Made by a program: the position numbers and the translations under genes. The notes beneath the pieces were generated by a model, which worked only from the letters and a program-made list of their open reading frames with translations, was not told where the DNA came from and ran no database searches. From Clostridium sp. D43t1_170807_H7 (GTDB lineage Bacteria; Bacillota; Clostridia; Clostridiales; Clostridiaceae), in contig NZ_JADNLK010000002.1 in NCBI RefSeq assembly GCF_015555905.1, forward strand, positions 62,001-126,000: a stretch of 64,000 nucleotides of DNA. The letters run 5' to 3'. Below, one piece after another: positions 18,080-26,083 of this stretch; the first letter of the stretch is position 1; each line of letters begins with the position of its first letter.

Positions 18080-18095
18080 ATTTTCACAGTATAAT
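18066..18095 (+). promoter_or_regulatory. Promoter of the MarR-MATE operon
   Basis: TTGCAT (18066-18071) and TATAAT (18090-18095) with an 18-bp spacer. The -35 lies within the second palindrome, so repressor binding would block RNA polymerase. Confidence 0.75.
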
Positions 18096-18179
18096 GTATT
18101 AGGCAGTTCAATACTACTTTTTTTGTATTTATAAACCAACCAGTGACTATCACTTATATTTAAGGAAGGATTTGTTAAA

Positions 18180-18611
18180 ATGAACTCTAACAATGAATAT
18201 TTAAGTAAATATATCTCCCTTATTCACAGACAAGCAAATGTTTTTTTTACAAAAGAATTTAGCAAGTTTGGATTTGGTAGTGGACAATATATGTTCATGA
18301 TTCATTTATATAAAAATGATGGAATCAGTCAAGAAGCTTTATCTGAATTAGTAAACATTGATAAAGGTACTACTGCTAAAGCAATAAAAAAGTTAGAAGA
18401 ATTAGATTTTATAACTCGCTCTAAGGACTCAAATGATAAAAGAATTAATCGAATTTATCTAACTTCTAAATCTATTGATATTAAGAGTGACTTTTTTTCT
18501 ATTTTAACTAAATGGGAAGCTATGCTTACTAATGAATTAAGTTCTGAGGAAATATCTATTTGCTTAAATATATTAAATAAACTTTCAAAAAATATAACAA
18601 ATAATGCTTAA
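18180..18611 (+). CDS. MarR-family transcriptional regulator
   Basis: A 143-residue winged-helix regulator. The DNA-binding region spans about residues 40-100, with ISQEALSELVNIDKGTTAKAIKKLEELDFITR (helix-turn-helix, read in parts) and the wing DSNDKRINRIYLT. The MATE efflux gene follows after 21 bp, and two matching palindromes lie in the shared promoter, so it most likely represses its own operon and is released by a toxic ligand exported by the pump. Start ATG with AAGGAAGG upstream. Confidence 0.92.
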   Translation: MNSNNEYLSKYISLIHRQANVFFTKEFSKFGFGSGQYMFMIHLYKNDGISQEALSELVNIDKGTTAKAIKKLEELDFITRSKDSNDKRINRIYLTSKSIDIKSDFFSILTKWEAMLTNELSSEEISICLNILNKLSKNITNNA

Positions 18612-18632
18612 TTATATAGGAGGACAAAAAAT

Positions 18633-20006
18633 ATGAGACATCAAAATCAGTTAGGTGAAGAATCTATTGGAAAATTATTATTAAAATATTCTATTCCAGC
18701 AATAATCGGTATGATGGTTAATGCTTTATATAATATTGTAGATAGAATGTTTATTGGACGTATACCAGATGTTGGATCTCTTGCTTTAACAGGAGTTGGA
18801 ATAACTATGCCTATAATGTCTATTCTTTTAGCATTTGGTATGCTTATTGGAATTGGAACAACTGCAAATATTTCATTAAATCTTGGCCGTGGTAAAAGAG
18901 ATGATGCTGAGAAACTAATTGGTAGTGCGCTAACATTAAGTTTAATAGTCGGTATTACCATTACAATTATAGGACTTCTTTTCTTAGATCCAATATTAAA
19001 CATCTTTGGAGCAAGCGAAAATACTTTATTTTATGCTAAACAATATATTACTGTAATTTTAAGCGGATGTACTTTTAATATTCTTTCTTTTGCATTAAAT
19101 AGTACTGTAAGAGCTGACGGTAATCCTAAACTAGCATCAATAACAATGGTTATTGGATGTGGTACTAATATAGTATTAGACTATTTATTTGTTTTTGTAT
19201 TAAACATAGGAATTAAAGGGGCAGCCTTTGCAACTGTTATTTCTCAAGCTCTTACATTCTTTATAATACTTTATTACTATACTAAGGGAAATTCTAACTT
19301 AAAATTTAAATTTGAAAATTTGAAATTAAAGAAAAATTTAGTTCTGATCACATTTGCTATTGGTATTGCTCCTTTTGCAACTCAAATTGCCAATAGTTTA
19401 GTACAAGTTGTTGCTAATAACTCTTTAAAGACCTATGGTAATGATTTATCTATAGGAGCTATGACTATAATAGGATCAATTAACATGGTATTCATGATGC
19501 CTATCTTTGGTATTAACCAAGGTTGTCAGCCCATTATTGGATTTAACTATGGTGCTAAAAAATATGATAGAGCTAAAAAGACCTTTGCAATTGCTACTAT
19601 TGCAGCTACAGTTATTTGTACAATCGGTGGAATTCTAATTCAAGCTTTTCCCGAATTTGCAATAAGCTTATTTAATAATGATCCTAATCTTACTGCTGTT
19701 GCTGTAAAAGGGGTTAGAATGTATTTATTAATGATGCCTATAGTTGGAATAAATATTGTTTCAACTAGTTACTTCCAATCAATAGGTAAAGCTAAAATGT
19801 CTATGTTTGTTAGTTTACTTAGACAAGTTATATTATTAATTCCATTTACTTTAATACTACCTTTATTTATGGGATTAGATGGAGTTTGGGCTGCAGGTGC
19901 TTGTGCCGATTTCTTCTCAATAGTAATAACAATAGTATTAATTTTTAAAGAATTTAAGTGCTTAAATACACTACATCAAGCTGAAATTATTGAAAATGCT
20001 TTCTAA
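18633..20006 (+). CDS. MATE-family multidrug efflux transporter
   Basis: A 457-residue protein with twelve hydrophobic segments in two six-helix halves, the MATE fold (MepA-like, NorM superfamily). The N-terminal block IGKLLLKYSIPAIIGMMVNALYN is typical for this family, as is the second-half block beginning NQGCQPIIGFNYGAKKYDRA. It would export cationic drugs or dyes in exchange for Na+ or H+. It is cotranscribed with the preceding MarR gene; ribosome site AGGAGG 8 nt before the ATG. Confidence 0.95.
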   Translation: MRHQNQLGEESIGKLLLKYSIPAIIGMMVNALYNIVDRMFIGRIPDVGSLALTGVGITMPIMSILLAFGMLIGIGTTANISLNLGRGKRDDAEKLIGSALTLSLIVGITITIIGLLFLDPILNIFGASENTLFYAKQYITVILSGCTFNILSFALNSTVRADGNPKLASITMVIGCGTNIVLDYLFVFVLNIGIKGAAFATVISQALTFFIILYYYTKGNSNLKFKFENLKLKKNLVLITFAIGIAPFATQIANSLVQVVANNSLKTYGNDLSIGAMTIIGSINMVFMMPIFGINQGCQPIIGFNYGAKKYDRAKKTFAIATIAATVICTIGGILIQAFPEFAISLFNNDPNLTAVAVKGVRMYLLMMPIVGINIVSTSYFQSIGKAKMSMFVSLLRQVILLIPFTLILPLFMGLDGVWAAGACADFFSIVITIVLIFKEFKCLNTLHQAEIIENAF

Positions 20007-20020
20007 TTATTAAAAATAAG

Positions 20021-20062
20021 ACTCTACTAGATATCTTTTTCTTATCTAGTGGAGCCCTTACT
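20021..20062 (+). terminator. Terminator of the MarR-MATE operon
   Basis: CTCTACTAGATA pairs with TATCTAGTGGAG over a T-rich 9-nt loop. The tail is CCCTTACTTT, moderately T-rich. Confidence 0.6.
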
Positions 20063-20081
20063 TTAATATATAGTATTTTAT

Positions 20082-20477
20082 TTATAATATATCCTTTAAT
20101 GTATATTTAGACATTTCACTTACAAATCCATTTAAAGATTTACAAATAATACCCTTAAGCTTACATTTGTCACTAATCAGAGGACATGTTCCTGCTTCAT
20201 TCATACATTCAACCAAACTTAAATTTTCTTCTGTTAATAGTAAAACTTTTCCTAAATTAATCTCCTCCGGACTTAATCCCAACTTCAAGCCACCATTTCT
20301 TCCCTTAGTTGATATTATATATTCTGTCTTTGCTAATTTATTAATTACCTTCTTTAAATGATGTGTTGATATATCTAATTCTTCAGCCAACTTATCTACT
20401 ATTGCATTCTCATTAGGATTTTTAGCTAAATATATTAATGCTCTAAATGCATAATCAGTAAACTTTGATAACTGCAT
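20082..20477 (-). CDS. Rrf2-family Fe-S transcriptional regulator, NsrR-like
   Basis: A 131-residue regulator starting at the ATG at 20477, 8 nt after AAGGAAG. The winged helix occupies about residues 1-75 (FTDYAFRALIYLAKNP; STHHLKKVINKLAK; KGRNGGLKLG). Three cysteines at 91, 98 and 105 form the [Fe-S] ligand loop typical of NsrR/IscR proteins. It is divergent from a globin gene, and hemerythrin, hcp and DUF1858 genes follow, so nitric-oxide sensing (NsrR) is the best inference over iron-sulfur homeostasis (IscR). The shared intergenic region holds a long palindrome that is its likely operator. Confidence 0.82.
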   Translation of the reverse strand: MQLSKFTDYAFRALIYLAKNPNENAIVDKLAEELDISTHHLKKVINKLAKTEYIISTKGRNGGLKLGLSPEEINLGKVLLLTEENLSLVECMNEAGTCPLISDKCKLKGIICKSLNGFVSEMSKYTLKDIL

Positions 20478-20520
20478 AAACAATACTTCCTTTCTTCTAA
20501 TGTAAAGAAATTATACCATA

Positions 20521-20555
20521 AATTTAAATGTGTATTTTACTTGCACATTTAAATT
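20521..20555. promoter_or_regulatory. Palindromic operator in the regulator/globin intergenic region
   Basis: Arms AATTTAAATGTG (20521-20532) and CACATTTAAATT (20544-20555) are exact inverted repeats around an 11-bp centre. The right arm overlaps the globin -35 box. The site is the obvious binding place for the Rrf2 protein and could repress both divergent genes. Confidence 0.65.
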
Positions 20556-20569
20556 GTATATGATATATT
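20541..20569 (+). promoter_or_regulatory. Promoter of the globin gene
   Basis: TTGCAC (20541-20546) and TATATT (20564-20569), 17-bp spacer, with the -35 embedded in the palindrome. Confidence 0.75.
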
Positions 20570-20629
20570 AATAACATAGATATAAATAATAATTATTAAT
20601 TAATAACTTTTATACAAAGGAGATAAATT

Positions 20630-21067
20630 ATGTTAGATCAAAAAACAATAGATATAATAAAGAGTACAGTTCCAGTTTTAAAGGAGCACGGATTAGAAAT
20701 AACTACTACTTTCTATAAGAATATGTTTGCAAATAATCCTGAAGTAAAGCCATTATTTAATATGGATAAACAAGCTTCAGGGGAACAACCAAAGGCATTA
20801 GCTATGACTATATTAGCAGCTGCACAAAATATAGATAACCTTCCAGCAATTTTACCTGTAGTAAAAAAAATCGGAGAAGTACATTGTGATCGTCAAATCA
20901 CTGAAGGACACTATCCAATAGTTGGTTCAAATTTATTAACTTCAATTAAAGAAGTTCTAGGAGATGCAGCAACTGATGAAGTTATTGAAGCTTGGGGTAA
21001 AGCTTATGAGGTTATTGCTAAAATATTTATTAATGTTGAAAAGGAAATTTACGAATCAAGAAAATAA
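20630..21067 (+). CDS. Single-domain bacterial hemoglobin (Hmp-type globin)
   Basis: A 145-residue globin matching the heme domain of flavohemoglobin without the FAD/NAD reductase module. Key residues align with Hmp numbering: Tyr29 (B10), Phe43 (CD1), Gln53 (E7), proximal His85 and Tyr95. Such proteins bind O2 and NO and oxidise or scavenge NO; without a fused reductase an external electron donor is needed. The divergent NsrR-like regulator and nearby hcp and hemerythrin genes support a nitrosative-stress role in an anaerobe. Ribosome site AAAGGAG 7 nt before the ATG. Confidence 0.93.
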   Translation: MLDQKTIDIIKSTVPVLKEHGLEITTTFYKNMFANNPEVKPLFNMDKQASGEQPKALAMTILAAAQNIDNLPAILPVVKKIGEVHCDRQITEGHYPIVGSNLLTSIKEVLGDAATDEVIEAWGKAYEVIAKIFINVEKEIYESRK

Positions 21068-21072
21068 TAAAA

Positions 21073-21187
21073 AAGAGTAGATAGATTTGTTTATTACACA
21101 AACCTATCATAAAAAAAATAAGCATAGATGTCTATCACTAAAGTGATTTTCATCTATGCTTATATTGTACAAAATCTATCTACTCTT
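21073..21187. terminator. Nested 115-bp inverted-repeat structure between convergent genes
   Basis: Outer arms AAGAGTAGATAGATTTG and CAAAATCTATCTACTCTT enclose an inner hairpin (ATAAGCATAGATG at 21118-21130 with CATCTATGCTTAT at 21151-21163) that itself holds TCACT/AGTGA. It separates the convergent globin and hemerythrin genes and probably terminates both. The perfect outer repeats could also mark a tiny MITE-like element. Confidence 0.65.
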
Positions 21188-21240
21188 CTATATATTCTTT
21201 TATTTTTTATTTATGAATCTTATTAATTAAATTAATGCTT

Positions 21241-21786
21241 TTAGTACTTAGTTTCTAACTCTTCTAAAATTAATATATATTTATTCTTTATTTTTTCATT
21301 ATTAATCTCATAATTTTCACATTCTGTATCTATAAACTTCATCACTTCATAGTCTAAGTTTCTTTCTGCAAATTTATAAATAACTCTATCTTCCTTATCT
21401 ATATGTCTTGTTAATAAATGTGTATATGAAATTGCATTTGCTATAACATCTAGCTTTGCGTCTTCTTCTCCAGCCTTTACCCTTTCTAAAGCAGTGATTA
21501 ACTCCCTAACATGTAACCTTCCTAAATCATGCTCTACAAGCATTCCTTGATTAACGGCCTTCTCTGCAGCTTCCCCTAAATATTCTACCATTTTAACAAA
21601 AAGTATCTTTTCTTCTTTTTTATGATGATGATTATCTGCATAATTTCTAATAAAATCTATTATCTTATCAAAATCTTCATATACGATCTCTTCACCTTGC
21701 AATATTCTAAAACAGCACTTTCTAACTACCTTTAACATTCTTAAAATATACTTATGTTCTTCATTCATTATTTCTATAGCTTTCAT
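21241..21786 (-). CDS. Hemerythrin HHE cation-binding domain protein
   Basis: A 181-residue four-helix protein. The start is the ATG at 21786, 8 nt after AAAGGAG; in-frame starts upstream lack a site. Candidate di-iron ligands appear in order as EEH (about 9-11), HHHKKEE (about 53-59), EHDLGRLH (about 86-93) and TRHIDKED (about 127-134). This is the hemerythrin arrangement found in RIC/YtfE-like proteins, which repair NO-damaged iron-sulfur clusters, and in O2/NO-binding hemerythrins. It lacks the ScdA N-terminal DUF542 domain. The context favours NO defence. Confidence 0.85.
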   Translation of the reverse strand: MKAIEIMNEEHKYILRMLKVVRKCCFRILQGEEIVYEDFDKIIDFIRNYADNHHHKKEEKILFVKMVEYLGEAAEKAVNQGMLVEHDLGRLHVRELITALERVKAGEEDAKLDVIANAISYTHLLTRHIDKEDRVIYKFAERNLDYEVMKFIDTECENYEINNEKIKNKYILILEELETKY

Positions 21787-22002
21787 ACATTTTACTCCTT
21801 TTATGCCTTTTTCTAATTGCTTGTAAATTTTCATATAATTTAACATACTAATAATTGCTATTCATTTTGCTAACAAAAGCTTTTATCCATTCACTTCTTA
21901 AACTATATTATTAATATACATCAACTTTAACTTTTTCTAAGTAACAATTGTTACAAATAATAAATTAATCTCTATTCACTTCCTATTTATCCTATATTTA
22001 AA

Positions 22003-22050
22003 TAAAAAATACTTAAATAATAAATTAATATCATTTAAGTATTTTTATTT
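22003..22050 (-). terminator. Terminator after the cupin gene
   Basis: AAATACTTAAAT-type arms separated by about 12 nt, followed on the minus strand by TATTTTTTATTT. Located 25 bp after the cupin stop codon. 21850-22000 contains no gene I can support. Confidence 0.7.
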
Positions 22051-22071
22051 GCTCATTTATTATATTTAATA

Positions 22072-22395
22072 TTATTCTGTCAAGCTTTCTGATATAGTTA
22101 CTAATACTTTACTTTTAACTTTTGCAATTACATTATGCTCTACTCTTGCATCAAATGGCATGAAATCCCCTTTATTTAATTCATATTTTTCACCATTTAT
22201 AAATTCCATTGACACACTTCCATCATAAACTAAAATACTTGCATATCCATTATGAGTATGGTTAGGCAATCCCTTACCTACATCAAAAACAAAGCAAATA
22301 GTTTTAAATTTTTTATTCATAGCTATAATTTCTTTGCCTTCATTAATCTTATCAATATTAGCAACTTTTATAATATCATTATTATTTAAATTCAT
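22072..22395 (-). CDS. Small single-domain cupin protein
   Basis: A 107-residue beta-barrel protein of the cupin 2 type. Motif 1 is at about residues 44-66 (G-x-x-x-x-N-H-T-H-x-x-x-x-S-I-L-V-Y-D-G), with two histidines that could bind a metal. Motif 2 lies around GDFMPFDARVEHNV at about 78-91. No enzymatic activity can be assigned. It sits about 90 bp behind hcp on the same strand in the nitrosative-stress island, and probably shares its transcript. Start ATG with AAGGAG. Confidence 0.82.
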   Translation of the reverse strand: MNLNNNDIIKVANIDKINEGKEIIAMNKKFKTICFVFDVGKGLPNHTHNGYASILVYDGSVSMEFINGEKYELNKGDFMPFDARVEHNVIAKVKSKVLVTISESLTE

Positions 22396-22482
22396 TTTTT
22401 CTCCTTATACATAATATAATTATTCTTCTATATTTATATCAGATGATGATTAATTACTTATTACTACTAATTATATTTTCTT

Positions 22483-24155
22483 TTATACCTCTTGTTGTAA
22501 GCAAGTCTTTAAGTCATCTTCTGGAGTACTTATAGCTCTTAAATCAAAAGTATCAACTAAATATTGAAGTACATTAGGGCTTAAAAATGCTGGAAGTGTT
22601 GGACCTAAGAATATTCCTTTTATTCCAAGTGACAATAATGCTAATAAATCAGCTACAGCCTTTTGCTCATACCAAGATATAATTAATGATAATGGTAATC
22701 CATTTACATCTGTACCAAAAGCATCTGCAAGTGCTGTTGCAATTCTAACTGCAGAATATGCATCATTACATTGCCCTACATCTAAAAGTCTTGGTAGTCC
22801 TGCCACTTCTCCAAACTCTAATTTATTAAATCTGTATTTACCACATGCTAAAGTAAGTATAATACAATCATCTGGTACCATTTTGGCAAATTCAGTATAA
22901 TAATTTCTTCCTGGTCTTGCTCCATCACAGCCACCAATTAAGAAGAAATGTCTTATCTTACCATCCTTAACTGCATTAACTATTGTTTCTGCATTGCTTA
23001 AGGTTGCATGGTGGACAAATCCAACTAATATTTCATGTGGTTCTTGATCTTCTTCATAGCCCCCAAGCTCTAAGGCTTTATTTATTATTTCAGAAAAATC
23101 TTTTTTACCATCTTTACCTTTAGCTATATGTTTAACTCCATCCCATCCAACTACACTAGTTGTAAATATTCTATCCTTATATGTTTCTCTTGGTCTCATA
23201 AGACAATTTGTAGTCATTAAAATACAACCTGGTATATCATCAAATTCCTTTTGTTGATCTTGCCAAGCACCACCAAAATTACCTACAAGCTGAGAATATT
23301 TTTTTAATCCTGGATATCCATGACTTGGTATCATTTCTCCATGAGTATAAATATTTATTCCCTTACCTTCAGTTTGCTCTAATAACATTTCAAGATCTTT
23401 TAAATCATGACCTGATACTATAATAAATGGGCCTTTTTTAATATGTACATTTACCTTATGAGGTGATGGATTCTCATAAACTGTAGTATTGGCTTCATCT
23501 AATTTCTTCATTACAGCAACACTCATATCTCCAGTTCTCATAGTCCATCTTATCAATTCTTCTACAGATAAATTATCATCGGTTATTGCCTCTAATGCTC
23601 TTACATAAAAATTATCGACTTGATCATCATAATACCCAAGTTCTCTTGCTTGATGTCCATATGCACTTATACCATTTAATCCATATAATATTGTTTGTCT
23701 TAATGAACGTATATCTGGATCGAGTTCTTGATCATACATTATTCCAGCTTTTTTAGCATCCTTTAACATCTCTGCTTTGCTTTCACTTAAATTATAAGTA
23801 GCATGCTCCGTATCATTTTTAATCTTTCCAACTTTTTTTCTCAAAGATTCTTTTATTTTTTGTGACTCTCTTAGCATCTCAACATGTACATCTGCATCAA
23901 AGTTTACATTTGTTAATGTTGTAAATAATGAATTTTCAATAAAGCTTACTATACTTTTATCTACATTTTCACCTTTTTCAACTATTTCTTTTGCATAGCA
24001 GCTTATACCTTTTATTTGATATATAAGTAAATCTTGAAGTGCTGCTATTTCTGGAGTCTTACCGCATACCCCCATTTTAGTACATCCTTTTCCACAGCTG
24101 TTTGTTCACATTGATAACAAAACATAGGATATTCCATTGCCATGTTATTTTCCAT
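22483..24155 (-). pseudogene. hcp: Hybrid cluster protein (hydroxylamine reductase / NO reductase), frameshifted at N-terminus
   Basis: The gene begins at an ATG at 24155 (GGAGG upstream) and reads MFCYQCEQTA, the expected first half of the N-terminal [4Fe-4S] motif. Near 24100-24107 one base is missing, and that frame stops at 24045. The correct continuation GKGCTKMGVCGKTPEIA lies in the next frame, which then runs intact for 530 residues to 22483. All later elements are normal (NYTEFAK; ACGKYRFNK; NDAYSAVRIA). A downstream in-frame ATG at 24075 would make a protein lacking the CxxC pair and probably the N-terminal cluster. Hcp reduces NO or hydroxylamine and promotes protein S-nitrosylation in anaerobes. 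Real mutation or sequencing error cannot be separated here. Confidence 0.85.
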
Positions 24156-24204
24156 GTTAAAACCTCCTTATAATCTTTTAACTTCCCTTATATATTTTTC
24201 TAAA

Positions 24205-24309
24205 TTGACCAAAAATATAATTACTTATATAACATATTGGAGGTTTTTTATGAAAATATGCAATTAAGGCTGAGTTTAAATAATTACTAAACTATTCAAA
24301 CTCAGCCTT
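24205..24309 (+). ncRNA. Candidate small RNA or micro-ORF leader, plus strand
   Basis: On the plus strand TTGACC (24205-24210) and TATAAC (24228-24233) are 17 bp apart. About 6 nt later come GGAGG, a 6-nt spacer and ATG AAA ATA TGC AAT TAA (MKICN), directly followed by a hairpin terminator (AAGGCTGAGTTT/AAACTCAGCCTT, then TTCTTTAT). This would be a transcript of about 75 nt between hcp and the DUF1858 gene, opposite to both. It is speculative but has promoter, ribosome site and terminator in order. Confidence 0.35.
24266..24309 (-). terminator. Terminator of the DUF1858 gene
   Basis: AAGGCTGAGTTT and AAACTCAGCCTT are perfect 12-bp arms, 17 bp past the stop codon at 24326. T-rich on the plus strand (TTCTTTAT) and weaker on the minus strand (AATTGCATATTTT), so it can serve both directions. 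Confidence 0.7.
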
Positions 24310-24325
24310 TCTTTATAATTGCCCT

Positions 24326-24508
24326 TTAAGCATTTAGCTTATTCATAACTTCTTCTAACTCTAACCCATGAATGTAACAAGCTTGTTCTAAAGTTTCCAT
24401 TGTTGCAGATGGACATCCTAAACATCCCATTCCAAATTCACTTAGTATATCAACTGCCTTTGGATTCATTTCTAATATTTCACCGATTGTATTATCCTTA
24501 TTTATCAT
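24326..24508 (-). CDS. DUF1858 domain protein
   Basis: A 60-residue protein starting MINKDNTIGEILEMNP and carrying GMGCLGCPSA, the CxxC motif of DUF1858. This small helical domain occurs alone or fused to hybrid cluster and ScdA-like proteins and is often beside hcp in clostridia. The ATG at 24508 gives the usual family N-terminus; a TTG two codons upstream is the alternative, being closer to AAAGGAG. The two cysteines may bind a metal or a shared Fe-S cluster. Role: probable small partner in the NO-stress set. Confidence 0.85.
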   Translation of the reverse strand: MINKDNTIGEILEMNPKAVDILSEFGMGCLGCPSATMETLEQACYIHGLELEEVMNKLNA

Positions 24509-24660
24509 AATCAAAATCTCTCCTTTGTATATTATGTAATAACTTTTTCATAATTTTAATTTATTTATTTTAGATTATACACTAAATATTAAATTATATC
24601 TGTAACATAAGTTACTATATTTTATCTAAACTTTCTTTTATATTATCCAATAAGCCCATT

Positions 24661-25824
24661 TTAACATTTATATGCCTTTTTAAGCAATATTGGAGTAACT
24701 ATAGTTGTAATAATCACCATAATTATTACAGAGGGTAAAAAGTAACTATTCATAATTCCTAATTTCATTCCTTTATTTGCAACAATAAGTGCAACTTCTC
24801 CCCTAGATATCATCCCAATTCCTATCTGTATAACTTCACAATTTGAATATCCACATAATTTAGCTCCAAGTCCACAACCAATAACTTTAGTTAACATAGC
24901 TACAAATATTAAAACAATGGTCATAATTACAACTGATATACTCATTTTAGGAATGGTCATGTTTATCCCTATACTTGCAAAAAATATAGGTGATAATAAC
25001 ATATAAGACACTATATCAAACCTTTTAGCTATATATTGTGTTTCTCTATTTTTTGATAATACTAACCCTGCAATGAATGCCCCTGTTATATCTGCTACTC
25101 CAAAAAAGGCTTCTGCTGAAAATGATAATAATAAACAAATTACAAATGCACCAATAACAAACCTTCTCTTATCAATATCATATTTACTTATCCATTTATC
25201 AAAAAATACATATACCAAGTATCCAATAATAAGTGAAAATATAAAAAATCCCATAATTTTTAAAATTACTATCCAAATATTAATTGAACTATCCGCTAGA
25301 CTACTTACTAGCGTTAAAACTAGAATGCCTAAAATATCATCTATTACAGCAGCGCCTAATATTATATTGGCCGATTTTTCTGACATTTTTCCAAGTTCCT
25401 TTAATGTTTCAACCGTTATACTAACTGATGTAGCAGTTAAAATTGTACCTATAAATATATTTTGTAATAATTCACTTACAGTAGTTAAGCTTCCATCATT
25501 AAAAATATATGCAACTATAGTTCCACCTATTAATGGAATTATAACTCCTAATAAAGCCACTATAAATGAATGCTTCCCTGTACTTCTTAATCGGCTTATG
25601 TCACTTTCTAATCCTGCTGTAAACATCAATACTATTACCCCGAGCTCTGCCATCCTACTTATAAAATCTGTTTCTTGCAATATATTAAGAACTGATGGTC
25701 CTAATATTACTCCTGCAAGTAATGCTCCAACAACTTGCGGTAAATTAAATCTTCTTGTCATTAGCCCTAAAAGCTTTGTGCTTAGTAATATTAATGCAAT
25801 ATCTAATAAATATTTATATGACAT
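24661..25824 (-). CDS. CPA2-family monovalent cation:proton antiporter
   Basis: A 387-residue membrane protein with about 12 helices. The motif GAAVIDDILGILVLTL near residues 155-170 holds the paired Asp expected for electrogenic CPA2 antiporters (NapA/GerN type), and the N-terminal PQVVGALLAGVILGP block fits. There is no C-terminal NAD-binding KTN domain, unlike KefB/KefC. Na+ or K+ efflux against protons is likely; GerN-like germination roles are possible in a spore former but not shown. Ribosome site GAAAGGAG. Confidence 0.9.
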   Translation of the reverse strand: MSYKYLLDIALILLSTKLLGLMTRRFNLPQVVGALLAGVILGPSVLNILQETDFISRMAELGVIVLMFTAGLESDISRLRSTGKHSFIVALLGVIIPLIGGTIVAYIFNDGSLTTVSELLQNIFIGTILTATSVSITVETLKELGKMSEKSANIILGAAVIDDILGILVLTLVSSLADSSINIWIVILKIMGFFIFSLIIGYLVYVFFDKWISKYDIDKRRFVIGAFVICLLLSFSAEAFFGVADITGAFIAGLVLSKNRETQYIAKRFDIVSYMLLSPIFFASIGINMTIPKMSISVVIMTIVLIFVAMLTKVIGCGLGAKLCGYSNCEVIQIGIGMISRGEVALIVANKGMKLGIMNSYFLPSVIIMVIITTIVTPILLKKAYKC

Positions 25825-25930
25825 AATCTCCGCTCCTTTCAGTATAGGAATTTATTTAACTTACTATGTATATAGCATATTTATATATATTTATTTATTA
25901 ACTTCAAAATTTATACTTCTTTTATAAATA

Positions 25931-25978
25931 GAAAAACCCTATAGAGTAGACTTTTTTATACTGTCCACTCTATAGGGC
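25931..25978 (-). terminator. Terminator of the histidine kinase gene
   Basis: CCCTATAGAGT and ACTCTATAGGG arms, minus-strand tail TTTTTCTATTT. A further CCTCCGGGG half-repeat lies at 26066-26076, closer to the kinase stop codon. Confidence 0.85.
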
Positions 25979-26083
25979 AAATCTTAATTTCCTAGTATAT
26001 CTTTTACAATTTTTAAGTTAATTCAATCTGATACATCCCCTTTTCATTTTACAATATATGTCTGTTCCCCGGAGGTCATACCT

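Noticed and set aside
24095-24110. Programmed ribosomal frameshifting in hcp
   Set aside because: A -1 shift would be needed at GTG GAA AAG, but the P-site re-pairing (GAA to GGA) is poor, and hcp is not known to use frameshifting. Sequencing error or mutation is simpler.
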